NCBI RefSeq assembly: GCF_025716945.1
Contig: NZ_JAOVZT010000012.1
Span: forward strand, 68,701-132,700
Source of the DNA: Geodermatophilus sp. YIM 151500
GTDB taxonomy: Bacteria; Actinomycetota; Actinomycetes; Mycobacteriales; Geodermatophilaceae
Reading direction: 5' to 3'
DNA: 64,000 bases
The notes beneath the pieces were generated by a model. It was not told the DNA's origin and searched no databases. It was given only the letters and a program-made list of their open reading frames with translations. This document shows, piece by piece, positions 8,687 to 17,111 of this stretch (positions are counted from its first letter, which is position 1; each line of letters opens with the position of its first letter). Both the position numbers and the translations under genes were made by a program.

Positions 8687-8702
8687 CTAGACGTCATGAC
8701 GT
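8687..8702. promoter_or_regulatory. Putative GntR operator in front of pfkA
   Basis: CTAGACGTCATGACGT contains the perfect 12-bp palindrome ACGTCATGACGT (8691-8702). It lies 46 nt upstream of the pfkA start, where it could block the promoter. Its similarity to the site at 8536-8551 suggests that the divergent GntR protein controls both genes. Confidence 0.62.
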
Positions 8703-8748
8703 ATCGTCGGCCGGGTCCTGGCCACCACCACCCGAGGGAGAGCGGCCG

Positions 8749-9777
8749 GTGCGCATCGGTGTCCTCACCGGCGGGGGCGACTGCCCCGGCCTCAACGCCG
8801 TCATCCGGTCCGTCGTGCGGACGGCGACCACCCAGTACGACAGCACGGTGCTCGGCTTCCGCGACGGCTGGCGCGGTCTTCTCGAGGACCGGACGACGCC
8901 CCTGGACGTGGCCGCGGTCGACGGGCTGCTGACCCGCGGGGGGACGACGTTGGGCTCGGCCCGCGTGGCGCCCGAGAAGCTGCACGCCGGCATCGCGCAG
9001 ATGAAGGGCGTCCTGGCCGCGCACGGGGTCGACGTCCTGATCCCGATCGGCGGCGAGGGCACGCTGACCGCGGCCCACCTGCTGTCGGAAGCGGGTGTAC
9101 CGGTGGTCGGCATCCCGAAGACCATCGACAACGACATCGACTGCACGGACCTCACGTTCGGCTTCGACACCGCGGTGAGCATCGCCACCGAGATGATCGA
9201 CCGGCTGCACACCACGGCCGAGTCCCACCAGCGCGTGCTGCTCGTGGAGGTCATGGGCCGGCACGCGGGCTGGATCGCCCTGCACGCCGGGCTGGCGGCC
9301 GGGGCGCACGTCACGCTCGTGCCCGAGGAGCCCTTCGACGTCGACGAGGTGGCCCGGCTGGTGACCGCCCGCTTCGAGCGCGGCGACTCCCACGTGATCG
9401 GTGTGGTCGCCGAGGGCGCCACGCCGCTGCCGGGCAGCATGCCGCTGCGGGACGGTGGCGTCGACGAGTACGGGCACCGGCGGTTCACCGGCGTGGCCCA
9501 GCAGCTCGGCGAGGAGCTCGAGCGGCGCACCGGCAAGGAGGTGCGCACCACCGTGCTCGGCCACGTGCAGCGCGGGGGCACGCCGACGTCGTTCGACCGG
9601 GTGCTCGCCACGCGCTTCGGCCTGCACGCCACCGTCGCCGCGCACGAGGGCGGCCACGGCCAGATGGTCGCGCTGCGGGGCACCGAGATCGAGCTGGTCC
9701 CGCTCGCCCGGGCGGTGGCCCGCCTCAAGACGGTGACCCCGCGCCGGCTGGCCGAGACCGGCGCCTTCGTCGGCTGA
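8749..9777 (+). CDS. pfkA: 6-phosphofructokinase
   Basis: This 342-residue phosphofructokinase phosphorylates fructose 6-phosphate at C1, the committed step of glycolysis. Motifs are TGGGDCPGLNAVIR (nucleotide loop), GGEGTL (101-106), PKTIDNDID (catalytic Asp127) and MGRHAGWIALHAGLA. Position 104 is Gly, as in ATP enzymes, and position 124 is Lys (PKTIDND), the combination found in actinobacterial group III ATP-dependent enzymes. Strictly PPi-dependent enzymes carry Asp at 104. The GTG start gives the canonical MRIGVLTGG. The palindrome at 8687-8702 suggests control by the divergent GntR regulator. Confidence 0.95.
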   Translation: MRIGVLTGGGDCPGLNAVIRSVVRTATTQYDSTVLGFRDGWRGLLEDRTTPLDVAAVDGLLTRGGTTLGSARVAPEKLHAGIAQMKGVLAAHGVDVLIPIGGEGTLTAAHLLSEAGVPVVGIPKTIDNDIDCTDLTFGFDTAVSIATEMIDRLHTTAESHQRVLLVEVMGRHAGWIALHAGLAAGAHVTLVPEEPFDVDEVARLVTARFERGDSHVIGVVAEGATPLPGSMPLRDGGVDEYGHRRFTGVAQQLGEELERRTGKEVRTTVLGHVQRGGTPTSFDRVLATRFGLHATVAAHEGGHGQMVALRGTEIELVPLARAVARLKTVTPRRLAETGAFVG

Positions 9778-9846
9778 CCGGCCCGGCATCCCCACCCTTC
9801 CGGACCGGAAACGTCCGCAGATCGGTCGCGCCTGTGGCCGCGACGG

Positions 9847-9861
9847 GTTGCGCACCGCAAC
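9847..9861. promoter_or_regulatory. Palindrome GTTGCGCACCGCAAC, likely TetR operator
   Basis: A perfect 6-bp inverted repeat (GTTGCG/CGCAAC, 3-nt spacer) ends nine nt before the TetR start codon. TetR-family proteins usually repress themselves from palindromes in this position. Confidence 0.55.
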
Positions 9862-9870
9862 ATTGTTCGC

Positions 9871-10452
9871 GTGGCCCCCGCGAACCGTCGTGAGCAGCGC
9901 AAACGGGACACCAGCGAGCGCATCGCCGCGACGGCCATGCGGCTGTTCCAGGAGCAGGGGTTCGACTCGGTCAGCGTCTCGGCCATCGCCGCCGAGGCCG
10001 GCGTGACGGTGCCGACGTTCTACGCGCACTTCGCGAGCAAGGAGAACGTGCTCATCAGCCTGCCCACGCGCGAGGAGCTCGCGGCGGTGCTGGCCCGGCT
10101 GCCGGCCGAGCTGCCGCTGGCCGAGCGGGTCCGCGGCGCGATCCGGCTGTGGCTGCGGCACTTCGACACGAACATGCGGCAGGCCGTGCTCGACCGGTGG
10201 CGGATCATCGCGGCGACGCCGTCGCTGCGCGTCAAGGCCGCGGAGTTCGAGCGGGCCACCGCGGGGCTGGTGCTCGACGCGCTCCGGCACGGCCCGGACG
10301 AGGGGACGTCGCGGACGCAGGCCCAGGTCGCCGTGCCGGCGCTGATGGCGGCCTACACGCAGATCCTGCTGCGCTGGGCGGAGGAGGACGGGGCGCGGGA
10401 GCTCGACGTCGTCGCGTCGGAGGTGCTCGACGAGCTCCGCCGCGCGCTCTGA
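9871..10452 (+). CDS. TetR-family transcriptional regulator
   Basis: This 193-residue TetR-family repressor has an N-terminal helix-turn-helix (about 9-55: KRDTSERIAATAMRLFQEQGFDSVSVSAIAAEAGVTVPTFYAHFASKENVL). The all-helical ligand domain that follows contains LRHFDTNMRQAVLDRWRIIAATPSLR. The GTG start lies directly behind the palindrome at 9847-9861, so autoregulation is likely. No divergent partner gene is present: pfkA lies upstream on the same strand and a metallophosphoesterase gene converges downstream. The regulated target is therefore not evident. Confidence 0.9.
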   Translation: MAPANRREQRKRDTSERIAATAMRLFQEQGFDSVSVSAIAAEAGVTVPTFYAHFASKENVLISLPTREELAAVLARLPAELPLAERVRGAIRLWLRHFDTNMRQAVLDRWRIIAATPSLRVKAAEFERATAGLVLDALRHGPDEGTSRTQAQVAVPALMAAYTQILLRWAEEDGARELDVVASEVLDELRRAL

Positions 10453-10494
10453 CCCGGGCCGTCCCCCGCCGGCGGAGCGCGGACGGCGCGCCGG

Positions 10495-11814
10495 TCACGC
10501 GCGCGGCGCGCGCAGCTCCACGACGGCGACCTCCGGCCGGGCCCCGATGCGCATCGCCGGGCCCCAGTAGCCGGCGCCGGACGTGACGTACAGCTGCGTG
10601 TCCCCCACCCGCGACAGGCCCGACACCGCGGGCTGGTCGAGCCGGATGGCGTAGTCGAAGGGCCACAGCTGGCCGCCGTGCGTGTGACCGGACAGCTGCA
10701 GGTCGACCCCGGCCCGGCGCGCCTGCTCCACCATGACCGGCTGGTGCGCCAGCAGCACCACCGGCGTGGCGTCGTCCCGGCCGTCGAGCGCGGCGTCGAG
10801 GTCGGCGCCGTGGCCCGGGACGCCGAAGTCCGCGGCGATCCGGTCGTCGATGCCGGCCAGGTCGAAGGAGGCCCCACCGCGGCGGATGGGCACCCGCTCG
10901 TTGCGCAGCACGTCCACGCCGAGCGTCGGCAGGTGCCTCATCCACGGCAGGGTGTCGACGAAGTACTCGTGGTTGCCGGTGACGAAGTAGACGCCCTGCT
11001 CGCTCACCAGGTCCGCCAGCGGTGCGACGTCCTCGCGCAGCTCGTCGACGCCCGCGTCGACCAGGTCGCCGACGATCGCCACGACGTCCGGGCGCTGGGC
11101 GTTGACCACCTCCACCAGCCGCTCGAAGCGCCGTCCGCCGTAGGTGGCCGACAGGTGGCCGTCGGAGAAGGTGACGATGCGCAGCCCGTCGAGCCGCGGG
11201 TCCAGCCGGGGCAGGGTGACCGGTACCCGCCGCACGACCGGGGTCGTGTTGGCCAGGTACGCCCCGGTGCCGGCCGTGCCGAGGGCGACCACGCCGGCGG
11301 TCACGGCGAGGCCGCGGGCCAGCAGCCGGCGCCGGGACGGATCCGCGACGGTGTCGACGTGGCTGTCCGCGTGGTCCTCCCGGACCGCACCTCCGTGCGC
11401 CTCGCGGTCCTCCCGGACCGGACCGGCGTCGGGCGCCGTCCCACCGGCGATCGGAGCCCCTTCGTCGCCGTCGGGCGGAGTCCGGGCGCCACCCGACGCC
11501 GCAGGCCCGAGGAGGCGCACGGCGAGGCGCACCGGCTCCAGGGCGAGGAGCGCGAGGAAGGCGTAGAACGCGACGCCGAGCCAGCTGAAGCCGATCCACT
11601 CGACCGCGGCGGCGGCGTCCAGGGGCAGCGAGTCCCCGAGCAGGACGGCGGCCGCCGGCAGCAGAGCGAGCAGCACGGTGAGCGCGGTGAGCCGCCGGCG
11701 CAGCCGACCGGGCACGGTGGTGCTGCGGACCAGCCGGAACCACAGGTAACCGTGCAGCAGCAGCATGGCGAGCAGGACGACGGTGCCGAACCCCAGCAGG
11801 CCGATGATCGACAG
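10495..11814 (-). CDS. Membrane-anchored metallophosphoesterase, YaeI/YkuE type
   Basis: This is a calcineurin-like phosphoesterase, 439 residues from the CTG proposed here. The N-terminal part is hydrophobic, with about three helices. A basic linker and a Tat-like segment follow (SRRRLLARGLAVTAGVVALGTAG), then the catalytic domain with FSDGHLS (DxH), GDLVDAG, GNHEYF and SGHTHGGQLWPF, all metal-ligand motifs. The first ATG (11766) cuts off half of the first helix. The frame upstream continues as LSIIGLLGFGTVVLLA, and a CTG at 11814 sits six nt behind GGAGG (11821-11825), so I extend to it. YkuE relatives are exported phosphoesterases; the substrate is unknown. Confidence 0.82.
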   Translation of the reverse strand: MSIIGLLGFGTVVLLAMLLLHGYLWFRLVRSTTVPGRLRRRLTALTVLLALLPAAAVLLGDSLPLDAAAAVEWIGFSWLGVAFYAFLALLALEPVRLAVRLLGPAASGGARTPPDGDEGAPIAGGTAPDAGPVREDREAHGGAVREDHADSHVDTVADPSRRRLLARGLAVTAGVVALGTAGTGAYLANTTPVVRRVPVTLPRLDPRLDGLRIVTFSDGHLSATYGGRRFERLVEVVNAQRPDVVAIVGDLVDAGVDELREDVAPLADLVSEQGVYFVTGNHEYFVDTLPWMRHLPTLGVDVLRNERVPIRRGGASFDLAGIDDRIAADFGVPGHGADLDAALDGRDDATPVVLLAHQPVMVEQARRAGVDLQLSGHTHGGQLWPFDYAIRLDQPAVSGLSRVGDTQLYVTSGAGYWGPAMRIGARPEVAVVELRAPRA

Positions 11815-11907
11815 GGCGGACCTCCGGGGCGGGACAGGAACGGCGCCGTCGACGGTACGGCCCCGTGGTGTCGGACGCGCGGACCGCGCCGGACGTTCCC
11901 GCCGGTG

Positions 11908-13605
11908 TCAGCGCTTCTTCGTCGCCTTGGCCAGCACCCGGTGCACGGCGGGCTCCATCGCCCAGAAGGCGGCCTCGGCGCGGGTGGCCCGTGCCTCCTC
12001 CAGCCCGTGCAGCCGGCCGTAGGTCCAGGCGTTCTCGCCCGCACCGGCGGCGGCGATGCCCAGCCGCCGGCAGAGCTCGCGGGTGACCTGCGTGTCCTGC
12101 CGCTCGCCGAGGACGTCCTGCACCTGCTCCATGCAGTCGACCAGCGCCTGCACCCGGCCGCCGAGCTCGCCGGCGGCCACCTCCCCGGTGTAGCGCACGC
12201 GCTTGGCGGCCTTGCGCAGCTCGTGCAGGGCGTGCCCCCGCCCGGCGTCGTCCGCCCCGCGGGCCGCGTCGAGCCGTCGGCCCAGCCGCCTGCCGCTGCG
12301 GCGCACCGCGCGCCGCAGCACCGGCGCGGCGGGCGCGCCCGCCCGGTCGGCGAGCGGAGGATCGGCGACCAGGGCGTGCAGGTCGTCGACCAGCCGCAGG
12401 TAGCGGGCGTCGGACAGCGCCGCCGAGGCGCGCTCGGCACCCTCCTGCGCCTCCCGGATCCCGGTCTGCTGGAGCCGGGCGGCGACCGGGCCGAGCACCA
12501 GCTCCGCCGGCTCGGCGGTCACCACCTGGCGCAGGTGCGCGAGCGCGACCTCGTGGTCGCGGGCATCGGAGAGCTGCTCGCCCAGCCACCTGAGCTCCGC
12601 CCGCAGCGGGTCGGTGGCCTCCCGGTCCAGCACCGTGCGGAAGGAGGCGAGGATGCTGCGCAGCCGGCGGCAGGCCACGCGCAGCTTGTGGACGGCGTCG
12701 GGCTGGTCGGTGCGGACCATCACGTCGGCGTCCCGCAGGGTCACCAGCTGCGCCGTGACGGCGGCGAGGACGACGTCCGCCCCGGTCGCCCCCCGTCGCG
12801 CGGCCGCCTCCGCCGCCGCCTTCTTCGCCTTGCCCGTCGCTGCGCCCTGGGGCAGCGCCGCCGCGGGCCGGACGCCGTCGGCCCGGGCGGCCAGCCGCGC
12901 GGCAAGCACCCGCCCGAGCTTGGAGGCCGCCGCCGACGGACGTGCGCCGGCGGCGAGCAGCCGGTCCCCGACGGCGGCGAGCAGCGCCTCGCCGTCGGGT
13001 GCCCCGCCGGTGACCGCGTCGCCGTCCGCCGCCTGACGGCTCGACGTGTGACCGCCCGCCGTACCACCATCGGCCGGGTTCCCGCCCTCGGCGTCGCCGA
13101 CCAGCTCGACCTCGACCTCGCGCCACTGCAGCTCCTCGGCGGGCTCCCCGGGGGCGCCGGCGGGCGCGCTGGCCGTCACCGAGTCGTCGGCGACCTCCGC
13201 CAGCGCGCGCCCCTCCGCGTCCCGCAGCACGGTCACCAGCCGCTGGGTGCGCAGGGTGGCCACCGGCGCCGTGGGCGAGGTGCGCACCACACCGGCGATC
13301 AGGTCCCGCAGCGCCCGGGGAGGCGTCTTCTGCGCGCGGCCGAGCGGCTCGTGCTGCTCGCGGCGCGCGCCCGCCGAGGCCGGCAGCTTGAGGTGCCACC
13401 CGGCGTCCGCGCCGCCGGTCCGCCGCCGCAAGGTGATCGCCGCGCGCAGCAGCCGCAGGTCGGCGGTGTCGTGGTACACGGCCTCGAGCCGGTGTTCGAC
13501 GGGGTCGTCGGCCGACGCGACGCCGTCGACGGCGGTGAGATCGGGCAGTGCGAAGGACGGGTCCACGTCGAACTTGCGCTCGACCTCCAGGTGCGTTCCG
13601 ACCAT
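11908..13605 (-). CDS. CYTH and CHAD domain-containing protein
   Basis: This 565-residue fusion joins a CYTH (triphosphate tunnel metalloenzyme) domain to a CHAD helical domain. The CYTH part (about 1-210) opens with the signature EVERKFDVD and contains VYHDTADLRLLRAAITLRRRTGG and GWHLKLPA, whose Arg/Lys/Glu residues line the tunnel for triphosphate or polyphosphate. The CHAD part (about 260-560) has conserved histidines in DAVHKLRVACRRLRSILASFR, DARDHEVALAHLR and HALHELRKAAKRVRYTGE, which bind polyphosphate. Together they suggest inorganic polyphosphate or nucleoside-triphosphate metabolism. GGAGGACGGGCG precedes the ATG. It is divergent from the phosphatase-family gene at 13767. Confidence 0.9.
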   Translation of the reverse strand: MVGTHLEVERKFDVDPSFALPDLTAVDGVASADDPVEHRLEAVYHDTADLRLLRAAITLRRRTGGADAGWHLKLPASAGARREQHEPLGRAQKTPPRALRDLIAGVVRTSPTAPVATLRTQRLVTVLRDAEGRALAEVADDSVTASAPAGAPGEPAEELQWREVEVELVGDAEGGNPADGGTAGGHTSSRQAADGDAVTGGAPDGEALLAAVGDRLLAAGARPSAAASKLGRVLAARLAARADGVRPAAALPQGAATGKAKKAAAEAAARRGATGADVVLAAVTAQLVTLRDADVMVRTDQPDAVHKLRVACRRLRSILASFRTVLDREATDPLRAELRWLGEQLSDARDHEVALAHLRQVVTAEPAELVLGPVAARLQQTGIREAQEGAERASAALSDARYLRLVDDLHALVADPPLADRAGAPAAPVLRRAVRRSGRRLGRRLDAARGADDAGRGHALHELRKAAKRVRYTGEVAAGELGGRVQALVDCMEQVQDVLGERQDTQVTRELCRRLGIAAAGAGENAWTYGRLHGLEEARATRAEAAFWAMEPAVHRVLAKATKKR

Positions 13606-13766
13606 CGCCCGTCCTCCGTCCCGCGGCGCGTCGGCTCCGCCCCGCCCTGCCCGACGCTATGCCCAGGCCGCGGCGCCCACCACGGCACTCGGCGTCCGCG
13701 TGCCGGCCCGCGGCGGAGGGGCGAACCCGGCGGGCGGCGCCGGCCGCCTGGCTACGGTGGGCGGCG

Positions 13767-14867
13767 ATGCCTGCCGATCCGGACCGCCGCCGGTTCGCCC
13801 TCGCCGCGGCGTGGCCCTGGGTGGCGTGGGCGGTGGTCCGGCTCGCCGGGGCGGAGCGCGGGTTCCCGCTCGTCCCCGCCATGGCCTTCACGCCGTACGC
13901 CGCCGGCACCGCGGTGCTGCCGGTGCTCGCCGGTCTGCGGGCCGGATCACCCGGAGCCACGGCGCTGGGCGCCGGCGCGGCGGCGGCGCTCGCCGCCGCC
14001 GCGCTCGGTCGCGCCCGGCGACCGCACGACCTGCGACCGCGCACCCGGCGGGCTCGGTCCGGGCGGGCTCGAGCCGGGCAGGCTCGAGCCGGGCGGGTGG
14101 CCGCCGGCACGCCGCTGCGGGTGGCCACGGTCAGCCTGCGGCTGGGGCTCGCGTCGGCCGAGGCGGTCGTCGACCTGGTGCGCGACCGCGGCGTCGACGT
14201 CCTCTCGGTGGCGGAGCTGACCCCGGACGCCGAGCGGCGGCTGGCCGCGGCCGGGCTCGGTGACCTGCTCCCCCACGCGTGCGTGCGCCGGGCCCGGGCC
14301 GGCTCGGTCGAGTCGGCGTCCGGCGCCGTGTGGAGCCGGCTCCCGCTGGAGGCCGCCGGAGCCGTGCCGGGCACGTACGAGCAGCCGACCGCCCGGCTGG
14401 TCCCCGGGACGCTCGACGGCGGCCCACCGGTCGAGGTGACCGCCGTGCACTCCGCCGCACCGGCCACCGGGCCGCGCTCCGTGCGCGACTGGACCCGTGA
14501 CCTCGCCGCCCTGCCCGTCCCCCGGCCGGGCGCCCTGCGGGTGTTGGCGGGGGACTTCAACGCGACCGCCGACCACGCCGCGTTCCGGCGGGTGCTGGCC
14601 GCCGGATGGCTGGACGCCGCGCAGGCGGCCGGGCGGGCGCTCGCCTGGACCTGGCGGCCGCTGCGGCTGCCGATGCCGCGGCTGACGCTGGACCACGTGC
14701 TGGTCGACCCGCGGATCACCGTGGCCGGGGTCGGGTTCGCGCGCCTGGCCGGCAGCGACCACCGGGCGGTGGTCGCCGACCTGCGGTTGCCCGCGGTCGC
14801 CGGTCGACGCCCGACGGGCCCGGCCGGTCCGGTTGACGCGCCACCGGTCCTGCCCGGGACGGCCTGA
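13767..14867 (+). CDS. Endonuclease/exonuclease/phosphatase (EEP) family membrane protein
   Basis: This 366-residue protein has two to three N-terminal membrane helices (to about residue 85), an Arg/Ala/Gly-rich linker and a C-terminal EEP (DNase I-like) fold. Visible catalytic landmarks are ATVSLRLGLAS (start of the fold), VAELTPD (metal Glu), VHSAAP, LAGDFNATADH (Asp/Asn pair), LDHVLVD and GSDHRAVVADL (terminal Asp-His). Such actinobacterial proteins resemble the VanJ/teicoplanin-resistance-associated EEP family, membrane proteins whose catalytic domain faces outward; that link is inference. The linker contains a 15-bp tandem repeat (14046-14097). Confidence 0.82.
   Translation: MPADPDRRRFALAAAWPWVAWAVVRLAGAERGFPLVPAMAFTPYAAGTAVLPVLAGLRAGSPGATALGAGAAAALAAAALGRARRPHDLRPRTRRARSGRARAGQARAGRVAAGTPLRVATVSLRLGLASAEAVVDLVRDRGVDVLSVAELTPDAERRLAAAGLGDLLPHACVRRARAGSVESASGAVWSRLPLEAAGAVPGTYEQPTARLVPGTLDGGPPVEVTAVHSAAPATGPRSVRDWTRDLAALPVPRPGALRVLAGDFNATADHAAFRRVLAAGWLDAAQAAGRALAWTWRPLRLPMPRLTLDHVLVDPRITVAGVGFARLAGSDHRAVVADLRLPAVAGRRPTGPAGPVDAPPVLPGTA
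14046..14097 (+). repeat. 15-bp coding tandem repeat
   Basis: About 3.5 units of a 15-bp repeat (consensus gggcgggctcgagcc) encode the RARAG-like linker between the membrane and catalytic parts of the EEP protein. Confidence 0.75.
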
Positions 14868-15098
14868 CGGCCGAACGGCCCGCACGGCGACGGGCTGACG
14901 CGTGACCGGTCCGGCCGGGGCCGGGCACCCGCGGCGGAGGCTTTCCCCCGGCCCGCTGACGTGGCATGTTCACGCCCGCGCCCGCCTGGGCACGCCCGGT
15001 CCCGACCGGCGCCCGACGACGCCCGACGGCACCCGACAGGGCACCGTCGGCGCTCGACGGCCAAGCAGCCGCCGGCCCCGACAGGGAGGCACGCGCCC

Positions 15099-16295
15099 GT
15101 GTTGAACGACCGTGAGCTGTCCGCCGCCGTGGGGAGCACCGCCTACGACGCCGACGGCGAGAAGATCGGCACCGTCGAGCACTTCTTCGTCGACGACGTC
15201 ACCGGCGCGCCGACCTGGGTGGCCGTGAGCACCGGGCTCTTCGGCACCCGGCACTCCGTCGTCCCGGCGGCCGAGGCGGCCTTCGCCGACGGCGTGCTCC
15301 GGCTCCCCGTCCGCAAGGACGCGGTCAAGCACGCCCCGCACGTCGACACCGACCACCTCGACGCGGCCTCGGAGTCCGAACTGCGGCGGCACTACGGGCT
15401 GGGCGGACCGCCCCCCGGGACCGAGGGGACCGGCACGGGCACCGAGGGGACCGGCGCGGGCACCGAGGGGACCGGCGCGGGCACCGAGGCGGCGGGGCCG
15501 AGCACCGCGCCCGGTGCGGCGCCGTCCGGACCCGGTGCCGCGCCGACCGGGTCACCGGGTACCGCGACGTCCGGCGGACCGCCCACGGCTGCCGACCCGG
15601 CGGTCCGGGACGCGACTCCGGGGAGCGGCCCACCGACGCCGGAGGACGAGGGCGGCGGCGGGCGCGACCGGCCGTGGTCACCCACGGAGACCGGTGTGGT
15701 GCCCGTGGGCGCCGTGCGCGGTGCGACCGACGCCGAACCGCCCGGCCCGGTCGCCGTCACCGACGCCGAGGTGGCCGCTGCCCGGCGCGGCGACGACGGG
15801 ACACCGGCCGGCGAGCCCGGCGCGGAGGGCGCGGCCGCGCAACCGGACCGGACGGCCGGGGAGGAGGCCGGGACGGCCGCGGCCCGGGCGGGCGGGATGG
15901 TGCGCGGCGAGGAGCAGCTCCGGGTGCGGACCGAGTCGGTGCCCGACCGCCGGGTGCGGCTCGTGAAGTACGTCATCACCGAGGAGGTGCAGGTCACCGT
16001 CCCGCTGCGGCGGGAGGAGTTCCGGCTGGAGGAGGTGCCGGTCGGGGAGGACCCGGCCGGCGGCGACGTCGCCGGGCCTGCGGTGACGGGTGAGTCCCTC
16101 GCCCCGGGCGGACCGACGGGTGAGGCGCCCGGCGGCGGGCTGCCGGCCGAGATCGTGCTGCACGCCGAACGACCCGTGGTGGGCGTCGAGGTGGTGCCCG
16201 TGGAACGCGTGCGCCTGCGCATCGAGCAGGTGACCGGCGAGGAGCGGGTGACCGAGCGGGTGCAGCGGGAGCAGGTCGTCGCCGACGAGAGCTGA
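15099..16295 (+). CDS. PRC-barrel and DUF2382 domain protein
   Basis: This 398-residue protein has an N-terminal PRC-barrel (about 1-95: VGSTAYDADGEKIGTVEHFFVDDVTGAPTWVAVSTGLFG) and a Gly/Thr/Pro-rich linker of roughly 170 residues. The C-terminal DUF2382 (YsnF/AvaK-type) domain appears as two blocks, TESVPDRRVRLVKYVITEEVQVTVPLRREEFRLEEVPV and LHAERPVVGVEVVPVERVRLRIEQVTGEERV. The same architecture occurs in many stress-associated actinobacterial and deinococcal proteins of unknown mechanism. The GTG start has GGGAGG about nine nt upstream. A bidirectional terminator directly follows the stop codon. Confidence 0.9.
   Translation: MLNDRELSAAVGSTAYDADGEKIGTVEHFFVDDVTGAPTWVAVSTGLFGTRHSVVPAAEAAFADGVLRLPVRKDAVKHAPHVDTDHLDAASESELRRHYGLGGPPPGTEGTGTGTEGTGAGTEGTGAGTEAAGPSTAPGAAPSGPGAAPTGSPGTATSGGPPTAADPAVRDATPGSGPPTPEDEGGGGRDRPWSPTETGVVPVGAVRGATDAEPPGPVAVTDAEVAAARRGDDGTPAGEPGAEGAAAQPDRTAGEEAGTAAARAGGMVRGEEQLRVRTESVPDRRVRLVKYVITEEVQVTVPLRREEFRLEEVPVGEDPAGGDVAGPAVTGESLAPGGPTGEAPGGGLPAEIVLHAERPVVGVEVVPVERVRLRIEQVTGEERVTERVQREQVVADES
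15420..15482 (+). repeat. 21-bp coding tandem repeat, three copies
   Basis: Three contiguous 21-bp units (consensus accgaggggaccggcgcggg plus c) encode a T-E-G-T-G-x-G heptapeptide in the linker of the PRC-barrel/DUF2382 protein. Confidence 0.85.
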
Positions 16296-16296
16296 G

Positions 16297-16337
16297 CCGG
16301 AGTGGATGCGTGCGGGTGACCCGCAGGTCCACTCCGG
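16297..16337. terminator. Bidirectional hairpin terminator
   Basis: A perfect 10-bp outer stem (16297-16306 with 16328-16337) encloses a second 6-bp stem (16311-16316 with 16320-16325). It fills the whole gap between the convergent DUF2382 and nitrilase-family genes. Confidence 0.8.
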
Positions 16338-17111
16338 TCAGCGGCGGTCGGCGAGGAAGCGGAAGCGGTCGCGGGTGGCGGCCACCTCGGCCGGGTCGAC
16401 GTCGGCGACCAGCACCGTCTCCACGCCGGCCGCGGTGGCCAGCAGCTCTCCCATGGGGCTGACGACGCGGCTGTCGCCCACGTGCTCGGTGCCGTCACCG
16501 GCCGTCCCGACCCGGTTGCAGCCGACCACGTACGCCTGGTTCTCGATCGCCCGGGCCTGCAGCAGCGCCTGCCAGTGCAGCCGCCGCGGGCTGGGCCAGT
16601 TGGCGGGGACGAGGAAGACGTCGGTGTCGCGGGCGGCGTGCCAGAAGACGTCGGCGAAGCGCAGGTCGTAGCAGATGAACGGGGTGACCCGCAGGCCGGC
16701 GATCTCCACGGTGACCGGCTTGTCGCCGGCGCGGAAGCGCTCGTGCTCGCCGGCGTGGGTGAACGGGTGCAGCTTGCGGTAGCGGTGCACCGACCCGTCG
16801 GGCCCGGCCATGACCAACGAGTTGTACGGCAGCCCGGCGTCCGCTCCCCCGTCGGCGACCACCTCCGGGCAGCTGCCGGCCACCCAGACGCCGTGCTCGG
16901 CGGCCTGCGCGGCCAGGAACCGCGCCGACGGCCCGCCCTCGGGCTCGCCGATGCCGGGCGTCATCGAGAAGCCGGTCGAGAAGGTCTCCGTCAGCAGCAC
17001 CAGCTCGGCGCCGAGACCGACGGCGCCGGCGACCAGCGGGGCCAGCCGCGCGAAGTTGGCCTCGCGGTCCTCCCAGACGATGTCGTGCTGCACGGCGGCG
17101 ATCCGGGTCAT
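16338..17111 (-). CDS. Carbon-nitrogen hydrolase, omega-amidase-like
   Basis: This nitrilase-superfamily amidase has 257 residues. The catalytic triad is visible as Glu (LLTETFSTGF), Lys (YRKLHPFTHAGE) and Cys (FICYDLRFADVF). The closest family pattern is YafV/Nit2 omega-amidase, which converts alpha-ketoglutaramate or alpha-ketosuccinamate to the keto-acid plus ammonia. The start codon overlaps the stop of the upstream aminotransferase gene by four nt (17108-17111), so the two are translated together. That pairing supports a glutamine (or methionine-salvage) transaminase/omega-amidase route, where the amidase removes the transamination product. Confidence 0.88.
   Translation of the reverse strand: MTRIAAVQHDIVWEDREANFARLAPLVAGAVGLGAELVLLTETFSTGFSMTPGIGEPEGGPSARFLAAQAAEHGVWVAGSCPEVVADGGADAGLPYNSLVMAGPDGSVHRYRKLHPFTHAGEHERFRAGDKPVTVEIAGLRVTPFICYDLRFADVFWHAARDTDVFLVPANWPSPRRLHWQALLQARAIENQAYVVGCNRVGTAGDGTEHVGDSRVVSPMGELLATAAGVETVLVADVDPAEVAATRDRFRFLADRR

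Noticed and set aside
6778..10290. Minus-strand open frame of 1170 codons
   Set aside because: It is a shadow of the GlsB, SRPBCC, gntR, pfkA and tetR genes, with no recognisable domain over its length.
10232..15139. Minus-strand open frame of 1635 codons
   Set aside because: It is antisense or out of frame to several well-supported genes, has Arg/Ala/Gly-only composition, and arises because stop codons are rare in very GC-rich DNA.
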